Counted from the first letter of the stretch, positions 51,665-60,788 are shown. The stretch: DNA of 64,000 nt from Clostridiaceae bacterium Marseille-Q4145 (GCA_018223365.1 JAGTTP010000001.1:930001-994000), one strand, 5' to 3'. Notes: generated by a model not told the origin, from the letters alone. Translations and numbers: made by a program.

Positions 51665-51940
51665 TTATGTCTGATTGCCGGTACAGGAAATTTACATGGA
51701 TAAAATTAATTCTGTTGAGGTAAAATTGAGGTTGACTTTGTATTGTATAGATATAAGATGAAAAAAGTCAGATGATGTGCGATGGGAAAACGTAAGATAT
51801 GATATGATGTATAATACATGGAAAGAGATTAATAAACAGTTGGAAGAAGGCATGATGGAAAGCGTCAGAGAAACGTACTTTTGGTACAGCACCTGCTTGG
51901 ATGGGCAAGATATCTGTTCTGATAAAGGAGGAAGAAGATC
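51665..51940 (+). promoter_or_regulatory. Leader region of the two-component operon
   Basis: 276 bp without a convincing gene. It holds TTGACT near 51733 with a TAAGAT/TATAAG-like -10 about 16 bp later, and a second TATAAT at 51810-51815. A 50-codon frame (51804-51956) overlaps the response regulator start but matches nothing. Confidence 0.45.
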
Positions 51941-52612
51941 GTGTTTCAAATATTAATTGTAGAAGATGATAAAGAATTAAGCCAGCTATTCCAAAAAGTG
52001 CTTGAGAAGAATGGATATCAGGTCAAAAGTGCATCGGATGGAGCACTGGCATTAGAAATATTGGATAAAGAGTATATTGATCTGATCATTTCCGATATTA
52101 TGATGCCGGTTATGGATGGTTATGAACTGGTGTCGGAACTCCGTTCAGCAGGATATCAGATACCGGTACTTATGATCACTGCGAAAGGTTCCTTTGATGA
52201 TATGCGCCAGGGATTTCTTTCGGGAAGTGACGATTATATGGTAAAACCGGTAAATGTGAATGAAATGGTTTTAAGAGTCGGAGCACTGCTTCGCCGTGCA
52301 CAGATACTGAACGAACACAAAATTGTGATCGGTTCAACAGAGTTTGATTATGATGCAATGACGGTTACAACTGATAAGGAAAGTCTTGTTTTGCCTAAAA
52401 AAGAATTCCTGCTTTTATATAAGCTTGCAGCTTCGCCAGGCAGAGTATTTACAAAACAACAGTTGATGGATGAAGTATGGGGATACGAGACGGAGGCAGA
52501 CCCACATACGATAGAGGTACATATAGGAAGAATCAGGGAGCGTTTGAAAGATAACCCTGATTTTGAAATCGTAACAATGCGTGGAATTGGATACAAGGTG
52601 GTGAAAAAATAA
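51941..52612 (+). CDS. OmpR-family response regulator
   Basis: A 223-aa regulator, GTG start with AAAGGAGG upstream. The receiver has the acidic pair EDD, phospho-accepting Asp in IISDIMMPVMDG (about 53) and Lys in VKPVN. The C-terminal winged helix contains EVWGYETEADPHTIEVHIGR and ends RGIGYKVVKK. It overlaps the kinase gene by 1 nt. It probably controls the operon including the FUSC-like gene. Confidence 0.93.
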   Translation: MFQILIVEDDKELSQLFQKVLEKNGYQVKSASDGALALEILDKEYIDLIISDIMMPVMDGYELVSELRSAGYQIPVLMITAKGSFDDMRQGFLSGSDDYMVKPVNVNEMVLRVGALLRRAQILNEHKIVIGSTEFDYDAMTVTTDKESLVLPKKEFLLLYKLAASPGRVFTKQQLMDEVWGYETEADPHTIEVHIGRIRERLKDNPDFEIVTMRGIGYKVVKK

Positions 52613-53655
52613 TGGAACAAAAGAAAGAAAAAGGATTGCGGATCCGATCCTGTCTGACTGGTGCAATCTGGCTGGCACTTGTATTTTCAACAGTCATATC
52701 TGCGTTATTATTTGCTTTTTTGAATCATTTTTTTAATCTGCCTGGTAGCATACCTGTGCTTGGCTGGCTTTTGATTTTTAATACATTGATTGCAGGGCTG
52801 ATTACTTCCTTTATCAATGCAAGGTTGCTGGAACCAATTACCAGACTCAGTAAAGCAATGAAGGAAGTTTCGCAGGGAGATTTTGAACAGCACTTGGAAA
52901 CGAACAGCCGTATCGCAGAAGTTGGAGAATCTTACCAGAGTTTTAATGTGATGACAAAAGAACTTCGTGCAACAGAAGTACTGCAGATGGATTTTGTCTC
53001 CAATGTTTCTCATGAGTTTAAGACCCCGATCAATGCCATTGAAGGGTATACAATGCTTCTTCAGGGAGAAGAACTGTCTCAGGAGCAAGAGGAATATGTA
53101 GAAAAAATCCTGTTTAATACCCAAAGGCTTTCCGGATTGGTTGGAAATATTTTGCTGTTATCCAAGTTAGAGAATCAGAACATACCAATGAAAAAAACAG
53201 AATATCGTTTGGATGAACAGATCCGTCAGGCATTTCTTTCCCTGGAGACAAAATGGACAGAAAAAGAAATTGGTTTCCAGGTAGAGCTGGAGGAAGTTAA
53301 ATATACTGGGAATGAAGGACTTTTTATGCATATATGGATGAATCTTTTAGATAATGCGATTAAGTTCAGTCCTGCAAAGGGGACAATTATGATGTTTCTG
53401 AAGCAGGAAAAGGATTCTGTAATGTTTATTCTGGAAGATGAAGGACCGGGAATAGAGGATGATGTGAAAACCAGAATATTTGATAAATTTTATCAGGCAG
53501 ACGGTTCTCACAAAGCAGAAGGAAATGGTCTCGGCCTTGCACTTGTGAAACGGATCGTAGATAGTGCTGGCGGGACAATCAAGGCAGAAAACCGGGAATA
53601 TGGTGGATGCAGATTTGTTGTAGAGCTTCCAATACAGAAAGATGAGGCCATATAA
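52612..53655 (+). CDS. Sensor histidine kinase
   Basis: A 347-aa kinase with two membrane segments (about 15-37 and 45-65), almost no extracellular loop, then HAMP (about 68-118). The H-box is FVSNVSHEFKTPINAIEGY (His about 133), the N-box is NLLDNAIKFS, and G-boxes are DEGPGI and GNGLGLAL. The short loop suggests sensing in or at the membrane. It is the partner of the upstream regulator. Confidence 0.93.
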   Translation: MEQKKEKGLRIRSCLTGAIWLALVFSTVISALLFAFLNHFFNLPGSIPVLGWLLIFNTLIAGLITSFINARLLEPITRLSKAMKEVSQGDFEQHLETNSRIAEVGESYQSFNVMTKELRATEVLQMDFVSNVSHEFKTPINAIEGYTMLLQGEELSQEQEEYVEKILFNTQRLSGLVGNILLLSKLENQNIPMKKTEYRLDEQIRQAFLSLETKWTEKEIGFQVELEEVKYTGNEGLFMHIWMNLLDNAIKFSPAKGTIMMFLKQEKDSVMFILEDEGPGIEDDVKTRIFDKFYQADGSHKAEGNGLGLALVKRIVDSAGGTIKAENREYGGCRFVVELPIQKDEAI

Positions 53656-53686
53656 GTTTAAGAAAAACAGATAGAGGAGGAATTAC

Positions 53687-54733
53687 ATGACATTTTATCA
53701 GGAATTGCAGTTAAATCAGGCAGGTTCTAAAAATCTGTTGAAAAAGAGTGAAACAGTGAAAGAAAAATCATATCATATACTGGTATATTTGGTAAAGATA
53801 GCTGTTACAATGGCATTTTGTTTTTTATTTGTTACTATTTTCAGTATCTTATTTGGAAATGAGAATAGTATTGTGGGTGTAGTAGTTTTATTATGTCTTA
53901 TGGTATTTCGGAATGCGGATCTGGGGATCCACACCGGACAATCTACGATGCTTTTGGCTTTGTTCTTTGTAATTATGACTGTATGTCCGCATTTAGCAAA
54001 CCAGCTTTCACCGGTACTTGGAATGCTGTTAAACATTGCGGCACTGGCAGTTCTGATTCTGTTCGGATGTCATAACCCATTCATGTTTAACCAATCCACA
54101 TTGGTTCTTGGTTATCTGTTATTGTATGGATATGATGTAACAGGAAAAAGTTATCAGATGCGATTAACCGGAATGGCATTAGGTGCAGCACTTACCTGCT
54201 TCGTATTTTATCGAAATCATAAAAACAGAACGTATAAAAGAAATTTGAATGATTTGGTACAGGAATTTGATATATCTTCTTCCAGAACAAAGTGGCAGTT
54301 ATGTCAGATCATATGCGTACCGGCAGTACTCTGCATTGCGGAACTCTGCAATATGCCACGGGCAATGTGGGCTGGAATTGCGGCAATGTCAGCAATCTTA
54401 CCATTTATGGAGGACATGCAATACAGAGTCCGCAAAAGGATTGTCGGAAATATTGCAGGTGTAATATGCTTTACAGTACTATATTTTCTGCTTCCGTCAT
54501 CCATCTATACATACATAGGAATCCTTGGCGGAATTGGTGTAGGACTTTCTGCAAAATATGGCTGGCAGGCAGTATTTAACACGTTTGGTGCTTTGGCCAT
54601 TGCTACAGAGAGTTATGGACTAAAAGGAGCAGTTGGTCTTAGAGTAATTCAGAATGTTTTTGGCGTTGTATTTGCATTAATATTTTGTTCTATGTTTTAT
54701 TGGCTTATGTCGAAAAAAAGGAAACAGTGGTAA
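53687..54733 (+). CDS. FUSC-family-like integral membrane protein
   Basis: A 348-aa protein with about ten membrane segments in two blocks (about 28-180 and 210-340) separated by a charged loop (KNRTYKRNLNDLVQEFD). It matches the layout of FUSC/aromatic acid exporter proteins, with the second block reading MWAGIAAMSAILPF. Located 31 bp after the kinase, it is probably the regulated target. Substrate unknown. Confidence 0.75.
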   Translation: MTFYQELQLNQAGSKNLLKKSETVKEKSYHILVYLVKIAVTMAFCFLFVTIFSILFGNENSIVGVVVLLCLMVFRNADLGIHTGQSTMLLALFFVIMTVCPHLANQLSPVLGMLLNIAALAVLILFGCHNPFMFNQSTLVLGYLLLYGYDVTGKSYQMRLTGMALGAALTCFVFYRNHKNRTYKRNLNDLVQEFDISSSRTKWQLCQIICVPAVLCIAELCNMPRAMWAGIAAMSAILPFMEDMQYRVRKRIVGNIAGVICFTVLYFLLPSSIYTYIGILGGIGVGLSAKYGWQAVFNTFGALAIATESYGLKGAVGLRVIQNVFGVVFALIFCSMFYWLMSKKRKQW

Positions 54734-54774
54734 CCGTGGCTGCAAAATAACGTGGGTTAGAAAGAAAAAAGGTT

Positions 54775-54828
54775 AATCCGGAGATGGCAGCTTTGCTGAC
54801 GAGTCTGGCAAAGAGTATAAAGATGTAA
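54775..54828 (+). pseudogene. C-terminal tail fragment shared with the integrase remnant
   Basis: It reads NPEMAALLTSLAKSIKM and stop; the first element has NPEMAALLTSLAKSLKAE at 49542-49604. Only this tail remains. The parent protein is probably the integrase, given the first copy's position, but I cannot prove it. Confidence 0.65.
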
Positions 54829-54839
54829 GGGAAAATGTA

Positions 54840-54887
54840 AGATCTGTTGGCTTTGGGAAGAATCCTAAGGGTGACAGATCTTTTTTT
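54840..54887 (+). terminator. Terminator after the second tail fragment
   Basis: AGATCTGT (54840-54847) / ACAGATCT (54874-54881) around a loop with GGCTTTGGGAAGAATCC, followed by TTTTTTT. It is homologous in layout and loop to 49630-49673. Confidence 0.85.
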
Positions 54888-55016
54888 ATGTTTTATTCTG
54901 CTTTGGATATACTAACCATAGTGCTAAAATTACATTGCCAGATCGTGAAAACAGGATATAGAATATAATTAACAAAAATAACCATATCTGAAACAGTTTA
55001 TGATCCAGGATGCTCA

Positions 55017-55151
55017 GAAGTGTAATAATTACATTTCTGGAGAAAAATCAGCAATTTCAGAAGTGAAGAATTTACATGTCTTGAAGTGTAAAAATGTCAT
55101 GTCCAGAAGTGAAGAAATTACACATCCAGAAGTGAAAAAAATTACACATTA
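55017..55151. repeat. Iteron array of the second element
   Basis: Five units of about 21 bp (GAAGTGTAATAATTACATTTC and variants) start at 55017, 55060, 55083, 55106 and 55129. The spacing of 43-23-23-23 bp is identical to that of the array at 24870, although the base sequence differs. Units remain roughly palindromic. Confidence 0.8.
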
Positions 55152-55603
55152 ATAAGAATAATATAAATAATACTGAGTTAAGTAATACTGAATCTAATCA
55201 TATCATATCGGGAAATGATGGGATGGGATTCGATGTGGAAGCATACACGGAAATAATCAAAGAGAATATTGAACTGGACATTCTCTTAGAGCGGTACCCT
55301 TATGACAGGGAACTGCTGATAGGTATCTTTGATCTGATTCTGGAAACTGTTCTTTGTAAGAATAAGTCTATCATTGTTGCATCTAGCGAATATCCGGCGG
55401 AACTGGTCAGAAGTAAATTTTTGAAACTGAATATGTTCCACGTAGAATATGCGATGGACTGTATGAGAAAGAATACCTCAAAAATACATAATATCAAAAA
55501 ATATCTGCTGGCGGCATTGTTTAATGCACCGAGTACCATCAGCGGCTATTATCAGGCAGAAGTAAACCATGATCTGCCGCAGTATGCCGCAAATGATAAA
55601 TAA
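55017..55603 (+). pseudogene. Degraded RepA_N-type initiator gene (linker and C-terminal domain)
   Basis: The N-terminal initiator domain is gone. What remains is the iteron-coding linker, with an in-frame TGA near 55131 in the frame that reads KKLHINKNNINNTELSNTES, and the C-terminal domain to 55603 (LLERYPYDRELLIGIFDLIL, NIKKYLLAALFNAPSTISGY). That domain matches the end of the intact initiator at 24466. An internal ATG at 55223 could give 126 aa, but no ribosome site is obvious. Confidence 0.82.
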
Positions 55604-55661
55604 TAATTGGCTGTTCGATCAGCATCTGGGAAATAAGTCAGAAAAGAGGAGGACGCATAAA

Positions 55662-55949
55662 ATGTTAAAAATATTTGCAAAATTGATTGTATTGCCAGTG
55701 ATGGTGATTTTGATTGCTTTATCTTTTACAGTCAGTACCTTATCGAAAATACATTATCTGGCAGCGGTTCTGGTTAAAGCAATTTTCATAATGTGCGCAG
55801 TGATTGCTTTGTCATTGCAACAGTGGCAAAATTTTGGAATAGCGGTGTTTGTTCTTGCTGTAAGCTGTATGATATTGAAATTGTGGGATATCATCGAATA
55901 TGCCATTGGAGTAATATGTGGTCATTTATTTGAAATATTATCGGTGTAG
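55662..55949 (+). CDS. Small membrane protein, paralog of the 25474 gene
   Basis: From ATG 55662 it codes 95 aa: MLKIFAKLIVLPVMVILIAL, with about three hydrophobic segments. It aligns with the 98-aa protein at 25474, which also follows the rep gene. AGGAGG lies 9-10 nt upstream. Whether it is still expressed after rep decay is unknown. Confidence 0.65.
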   Translation: MLKIFAKLIVLPVMVILIALSFTVSTLSKIHYLAAVLVKAIFIMCAVIALSLQQWQNFGIAVFVLAVSCMILKLWDIIEYAIGVICGHLFEILSV

Positions 55950-56080
55950 ATGCTTACGCTGGTTTAAGTATAAATTTATGTATCATGAAAAAGAAAAGGC
56001 AGCCACAGGGTTAGAACCTGTGACTGCTAAACCGTTTTTGCCCAATCCGTATTTGGATTACTTCGATAAACTTGAAGTTG
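55950..56080. other. Intergenic segment at the right edge of the island
   Basis: No gene is supported. A near-perfect hairpin GCAGCCACAGGGTT / AACCTGTGACTGC (55999-56012/56015-56027) is followed by TAAACCGTTTTTG and can end the membrane gene. AATCCGTATTTGGATT lies at 56045-56060. No tRNA 3' end copy is found. Confidence 0.5.
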
Positions 56081-56686
56081 TCAAACAGCGTTCGTTGTTT
56101 CGCTTTGTGGCATTTTTACACACTGCTGAATCACACCTGTAACATATGTAATGGAATCTGCGCAGTCATTCTTGAGCCATTCTGAGATAATTGCCATCAA
56201 TCCCCGAATATAAAAGGCCATGATATAAGGTCGATCTTGCTGTAGCACACCGTAGCGGTCGAGAATCGGCGTAAACACATGACGGAACATCCTATCATAG
56301 CTTTTATCCATCCCCAACACCGCCGCATTTTCTGTTGCCGTGCGGAACAGTCGCTTGTTGTTCTTAATGTAGCTGAGGTATGGTGTTAAATAATCCGGCG
56401 TAATTAGATATAATTCATCCCTGGGGCAATTCCGCAGCTTTGTAGAAAAGGCATCCGAATCTTTCTCCATAGAAGCAAGAAATTGCTCGTTCATACGACC
56501 GACACTCTCCGAGAGCAGGTCTGACATCGTTTCATAGTGCAGATAGAAGGTGGAACGATTGACCCCTGCTACTTCACAGATTTCTTTGATTGTAATATAC
56601 TCAAAATCCTTTTTTGCCAGAAGTGTCAGAAAGGCTTCGTCCATTCTGGCTGCGGTAGCAAAATATCTGCTTTCTGATCTATTCAA
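56081..56686 (-). CDS. TetR/AcrR-family regulator
   Basis: A 201-aa regulator, TTG start at 56686 with AAGGTGG upstream; this places the start at MNRSESRYFATAARMDEAF. The HTH is FEYITIKEICEVAGVNRSTF and YLHYETMSDLL. The C-terminal ligand domain resembles TetR_C of the DhaS-like group. It lies 28 bp after a membrane protein gene transcribed in the same direction, probably its target. Confidence 0.88.
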   Translation of the reverse strand: MNRSESRYFATAARMDEAFLTLLAKKDFEYITIKEICEVAGVNRSTFYLHYETMSDLLSESVGRMNEQFLASMEKDSDAFSTKLRNCPRDELYLITPDYLTPYLSYIKNNKRLFRTATENAAVLGMDKSYDRMFRHVFTPILDRYGVLQQDRPYIMAFYIRGLMAIISEWLKNDCADSITYVTGVIQQCVKMPQSETTNAV

Positions 56687-56714
56687 TCGTTTCCACCTTC
56701 TTTCGTGTTGTTGT

Positions 56715-57068
56715 TTACATCTCGCTGATTTCTTTTGCCAGTTCCATGATTTCAAAAGCGTATTTCTGCTTGCCCTGTGCCAGCAATTTTTTGTAGATGG
56801 GGTAATTAACGCCCATGCCCAGCAGCCCGATAATTCCGACAATCACGCCGAGGACAAACATAGTGGTGCTACCGCTGCCGATGACCTTCATGGAAAGGCA
56901 CATTCCAACACCGGCTACCAGCGCAGTGATAATGCCGAAGGTATAGGTAAAAACGGTTGCGGGAAGCTTGGCTTTTGCATCCAGCTTGCGAAGAGCGATC
57001 ACCTTGGAGGTGTCCTTGAGTGCATATTCGTTTGCGAGTTGTTCTGCATAGATTTTATCTGTATTCAT
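56715..57068 (-). CDS. Small membrane protein upstream of tetR-type gene
   Basis: A 117-aa protein with two or three hydrophobic segments (about 38-60 and 67-92) and charged ends (MNTDKIYAEQLANEYALKDT; EIMELAKEISEM). Close relatives in Clostridia are often labelled dihydropteridine reductase, a name not supported by this membrane layout. GGAGG precedes the ATG. Likely in one operon with the TetR-type regulator. Confidence 0.7.
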   Translation of the reverse strand: MNTDKIYAEQLANEYALKDTSKVIALRKLDAKAKLPATVFTYTFGIITALVAGVGMCLSMKVIGSGSTTMFVLGVIVGIIGLLGMGVNYPIYKKLLAQGKQKYAFEIMELAKEISEM

Positions 57069-57295
57069 GGCTTGTTGCCTCCTTCATTTGATGGTTTTAT
57101 TCTACCAGCAAAGAACGGGCAACGGAACAACACTGATGGCAGTTTATGTTGAGTTCAAGAATTGTGCAAATTTCGATTGTTGCTTACATTATACTTCGTC
57201 CATCTCTCTAAGGACAGTGGGATGTTGTGATGAAAGTGAAAGAGATCGCTTACCTGTCAGACAATTCATCTTACTATATTTTTTGCACGATAAAT

Positions 57296-57898
57296 TTACT
57301 GATTTAATATCTCTGCAATCGTGTTTGGTGCATATTTATTGAGTTCATGTCCTGCATTTGGAACGATGTGCAAAGTAGCTTGGGGTAGCAATTCTTTTAG
57401 CCTTTTAGAAGCCTTTAGATTGGCAGTATCCTTTTTGCCACACAAAATTGTTACTGGACAACGAATATTATTTAATTGCAAAGTAAAATCCAATGACCGC
57501 ATAGAGTGAGCCAATTTTATGGTGCTGCTTTTTGATAGTCCCATACTTTCAAAAACCTTGTTTGGCATACAACGGAAGATAAGATTTTAAAAATCTATCA
57601 GTAAACTTGGAACTTTATATTGTGCGCCAATCAAAACCAGCGAATCCACTTTTTCCTCATGTCGAATAGCAAAATCAATCGCAAGAAGCGCACCTAACGA
57701 AAGACCGCAGATACGAAGCGGCTCTTTTACTTCTGAATACCGCTGTTCTAAATCACCCAAAATCTGCGAATAGGATATTTCATCTTCTGTTGAAGAAAAA
57801 AGTTCTGGGCAATCGACATCAGAAATTGATAGTTGTTGGACTACTTCTTTCCAGTCCTGTGCAGTTTGTCCCAACCCATGTAAAAAAACAGTTTTCAT
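57296..57898 (-). pseudogene. Alpha/beta hydrolase interrupted by one in-frame stop
   Basis: From ATG 57898 (AGGAGGCG upstream) the frame codes MKTVFLHGLGQTAQDWKEVV and the nucleophile elbow GLSLGA (Ser about 73), then stops at TAA (57587-57589) after LLIDF. The same frame continues without shift to 57296 with LCGKKDTANLKA (Asp) and PNAGHELNKYAP (His). So a full Ser-Asp-His hydrolase of 200 residues is split by one nonsense codon, readily derived from CAA or AAA. Confidence 0.85.
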
Positions 57899-57952
57899 TA
57901 AACGCCTCCTAAGCTCAAGATAACCATCAGTGCACAAACAAACTTGAATTTC

Positions 57953-58138
57953 TCACTTTTTCATCTTAGGAGCAATAAGCAGCACCACTGTCACAAGAAA
58001 ATATATACCATACAGTAACCAAGTAATTGTATTGTTCCAAGGGAAACTCTTTTCTGGATGGTTCAATGCAAACACTATAAATACAATAGCTACAATCAAC
58101 ATTATCACACCGATAATCCTTGATATACTCTTTTTCAT
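57953..58138 (-). CDS. Small two-segment membrane protein
   Basis: A 61-aa protein from ATG 58138 (GAGGAGGTG upstream): MKKSISRIIGVIMLIVAIVF, a short hydrophilic loop (NHPEKSFPWNN), and a second membrane segment ending PKMKK. No family recognised. It lies between a GNAT gene and the broken hydrolase, all on the minus strand. Confidence 0.65.
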   Translation of the reverse strand: MKKSISRIIGVIMLIVAIVFIVFALNHPEKSFPWNNTITWLLYGIYFLVTVVLLIAPKMKK

Positions 58139-58171
58139 GTAAAGCACCTCCTCGTCAAACTGGAATTTAAA

Positions 58172-58615
58172 TTATAACGGTCTTTGCAAATACACCATAT
58201 CTACCAACTGTATTCCACTCTCATAGATTGGGTGGTCATAATTATCTATAAAGAAATTTGATATGATATGCGAACGGACAAAACCACACTTTTCATAAAA
58301 TGGTATTGTCAGTGGGCTATCGCCTGTTCCCACTTGCAGAATGGCATATTGCTCTCTGTAATTATTAACAATAAACTCAATTAAGGCTCTTGCATAACCT
58401 TTCCCTTGATATTCTGGAACTGTCGCAATGTTCTTGATTTCAAGTATGTCATTTTCTTTATCGGTTATGACACACTCACACTTGACCCCATTATCATCAA
58501 GTACATACATCTTGCCGTTATTAAGATAACGGTCAACCATATCTTCCTGCTCATCTGCTAATAGGAGCAAATCAAGATATTGTTTTTTATTTTCTTTAAC
58601 TTCAATAATTTTCAT
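58172..58615 (-). CDS. GNAT family N-acetyltransferase (copy 2)
   Basis: A 147-aa acetyltransferase from ATG 58615 (GAAGGTG 8 nt upstream). Acetyl-CoA motif YQGKGYARALIEF and FYEKCGFVRSH. It matches copy 1 at 28273 along its whole length (both contain LQVGTGDSPLTIPFYEKCGF). The copies have similar starts and ends, so one was probably acquired or duplicated with the island. Substrate unknown. Confidence 0.87.
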   Translation of the reverse strand: MKIIEVKENKKQYLDLLLLADEQEDMVDRYLNNGKMYVLDDNGVKCECVITDKENDILEIKNIATVPEYQGKGYARALIEFIVNNYREQYAILQVGTGDSPLTIPFYEKCGFVRSHIISNFFIDNYDHPIYESGIQLVDMVYLQRPL

Positions 58616-58676
58616 CAATCGCACCTTCAAATTCCAATTCTTTTCTTTATTTTATTTCCATTAGTCAGATTGAAAG

Positions 58677-59513
58677 TTAGAGATTTTTCATTTTTGTTAT
58701 GAACTCTTCATAACTACATTTTCCCATTGTCAAATCCATCATAGCTAAATATTTCATTTCATTCTGAGTATATGGAATATTAATACATGACTCTAATAAT
58801 TTTTCTTCGTTTTTCAAAGGTGTTATCACATTCTTTTTGTTTTTGTAGGCATAGTAATAACGAACCCCAAATTTTCTTTGAGAGACAGCATTTAAATGTA
58901 TGCCATCTGGATTTGCTGACAACCCCTGGGCAGTTACAAAATATACATGATTATGATCATTGGCATATCGCAATAATTCTTTATTCACCAAGTCATACTC
59001 TGTACAATTAAAACCAAAGCCTATCTTTCCTAAATAGTCACCAAGTCCTCCAATAATAAACGGTACATCGTCTAAATTAAGTTCATTTTTTAAAGCCTCA
59101 AAAATTGTATGTAATTTTTCATAATACGTTTTGTAGTTACCATTATAGCTATCATTTTCTCCTTGATGCCACAGAATAGCAATCAAATTACTATTTTGCA
59201 TTGCAAATTTTGCCTGAATAATTGCATTTTTAAATAATATTTTCTCTATAGACCAGTCATCAATGGAACTGCCACCTTCCGCACATGGAATCAAGCCGAT
59301 TTGTTCTTCTTTGTTTTCCATGCACCACATTGCAGCAAATGAACCCGCAAGACTTACTCCTGATATAGGACGATCGTAGTTAATTGGTTCTGTCATCATT
59401 TGCCATTTTCCATTTCTTAACATCTGGATTCTCTCATTACAAATCATCGGTACTTCGTTTATGAATCCACGTCCAGCCATGTTGGACTGTCCAATCATTA
59501 ATACACTTTTCAT
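58677..59513 (-). CDS. SGNH-type carbohydrate esterase (sialate O-acetylesterase-like)
   Basis: A 278-aa cytoplasmic esterase without signal peptide. Block I GQSNMAGRG (Ser about 10), block III-type WHQGENDS, and the catalytic DGIHLN (Asp/His, about 210) are visible, typical of the carbohydrate esterase family 6/SASA domain. Probable role is removing acetyl groups from glycans. AGGTG precedes the ATG. Confidence 0.85.
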   Translation of the reverse strand: MKSVLMIGQSNMAGRGFINEVPMICNERIQMLRNGKWQMMTEPINYDRPISGVSLAGSFAAMWCMENKEEQIGLIPCAEGGSSIDDWSIEKILFKNAIIQAKFAMQNSNLIAILWHQGENDSYNGNYKTYYEKLHTIFEALKNELNLDDVPFIIGGLGDYLGKIGFGFNCTEYDLVNKELLRYANDHNHVYFVTAQGLSANPDGIHLNAVSQRKFGVRYYYAYKNKKNVITPLKNEEKLLESCINIPYTQNEMKYLAMMDLTMGKCSYEEFITKMKNL

Positions 59514-59558
59514 TCAACACCTCCACAAACCCCGATTTTATTTACATACTATCATTTT

Positions 59559-60401
59559 TTAATGCAGTGCTTTTGTTGGGCAGACCATTGTACATTCGTA
59601 GCAGAGGATGCACTCCGTTCCATTTTTTCGTTTGCGGGTTTCCTTGTTGACCTCCACGTTCATGGGACAGACCCGCAGACATTTGCCACAGTGGACACAT
59701 TTACTTTCGTCACAATGGACCCGCAGCAGGGAGAAATAGCTCATGGGCTTGAGGAATACCGTGATGGGGCAGAGATATTTGCAGAACGCGCGATTATCCT
59801 TGAAGGCGAATGCCAGCACGATGCCAGCGATGTAGTAAAACACATTTCCAGCGAGAAACAGCCAGAACATGATTTTTTCCAGATGTGCGGTCTTCATCAA
59901 AAATAGCCCGGACACCAATGCCAGAGACAGAGCAAACATTATATAGCGCAGAACGCCCAGCTTTTCTTTCCGCGGTTTCTGCGGCTTTTTATAAGGCAGA
60001 AAATCGAGCAACATCGCCGTCCAGCAGGCGTAGCCGCACCAGCCGCGCCCGAACAACAGAGGTCCAAAGATTTTTGCAACCGCATAGTGGATCGTCGCCG
60101 CCTCAAATACGCCGAGGAACAGGTAGTACCAGAACCCTTCGATCTGCATATTTTCGCGGGAGATGACGCCGAGATACAGCAGCATATAGTTTCCTACTGC
60201 CAGTTGTACGAAATGGCGGGCATATCGTTTCCCGGCGGTAAAGAGCGCTGTTCCTATCCCAAGGCAGACTCCGATGTAGCTGAAATTCAGCAGATAGAAC
60301 AGGTTGCCTTTTGTGAGCCATAGTGTGATTGCTACTGCTTCAAACAACAGAAACAGAAGGAGCGACACAACATATTTTGAAAATCTTCTACTATTTGTCA
60401 T
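59559..60401 (-). CDS. 4Fe-4S polyferredoxin-type membrane protein (NapH/YccM-like)
   Basis: A 280-aa protein from ATG 60401 (repeated AAAGGA upstream). Five or six membrane segments include the conserved GRGWCGYACWTAMLLDFLP and FCKYLCPI (conserved CxxxC pairs). Two C-terminal ferredoxin motifs follow: CVHCGKCLRVCP and CILCYECTMVCP. It probably moves electrons across the membrane to an unknown partner. An extended start at 60500 lacks a ribosome site. Confidence 0.85.
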   Translation of the reverse strand: MTNSRRFSKYVVSLLLFLLFEAVAITLWLTKGNLFYLLNFSYIGVCLGIGTALFTAGKRYARHFVQLAVGNYMLLYLGVISRENMQIEGFWYYLFLGVFEAATIHYAVAKIFGPLLFGRGWCGYACWTAMLLDFLPYKKPQKPRKEKLGVLRYIMFALSLALVSGLFLMKTAHLEKIMFWLFLAGNVFYYIAGIVLAFAFKDNRAFCKYLCPITVFLKPMSYFSLLRVHCDESKCVHCGKCLRVCPMNVEVNKETRKRKNGTECILCYECTMVCPTKALH

Positions 60402-60572
60402 TTCCTTTCTTTCCTTTCCTTTTAAATAATAAAGATGATAAGTGAAATATGCAATCATGATTCTGTAAAATAATAATGAAACAGACCTCTTTAGCAACAA
60501 ACCATTCTATGGTAATATAAATTCAGTTATAGATATTCTCATCTTCAAAAGGTAGAAAGGTGTAATTCTTTG

Positions 60573-60788
60573 ATGATATATACAGTAAAACGGATTGATG
60601 AAGATTTAGATTTCGGTTGTGAAGAACGATTTGAAGACATGCCAGTCATGGCAATAGTGACTCTTATAAATTCTTCAAGAGAAGAAGTGATTGTAAAAAT
60701 AGAAGATGCCATGCTCTATGAACGTAACATCAATGAAGGTGATAAAGTTTGCTTTGGTGTAAATAATAAATTAGAAAAAATAGAATGA
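60573..60788 (+). CDS. Hypothetical small protein
   Basis: A 71-aa protein from ATG 60573 (AGAAAGGTG about 10 nt upstream): MIYTVKRIDEDLDFGCEERF, ending VNNKLEKIE. It is a compact acidic protein, beta-rich by eye. I do not recognise the family. The minus-strand neighbour diverges from it across about 170 bp. Confidence 0.6.
   Translation: MIYTVKRIDEDLDFGCEERFEDMPVMAIVTLINSSREEVIVKIEDAMLYERNINEGDKVCFGVNNKLEKIE

Larger units (their letters stand above)
54775..55949. mobile_element. Remnant of a second element of the same family
   Basis: In order: an integrase-tail-like fragment (54775-54828), terminator, rep pseudogene (about 55017-55603) and a small membrane gene (55662-55949). These are counterparts of 49542-49604, the rep gene and the membrane gene of the first element. 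Divergence is high, so it is a relative, not a recent duplicate. The par genes are missing. Confidence 0.75.

Noticed and set aside
51804..51956. 50-codon frame before the response regulator.
   Set aside because: It overlaps the next start by 16 nt, has no good ribosome site and no recognisable sequence.
55999..56027. Attachment site or tRNA remnant at the right edge of the island.
   Set aside because: The sequence is a simple hairpin terminator and shares no stretch with the 3' end of tRNA-Arg.
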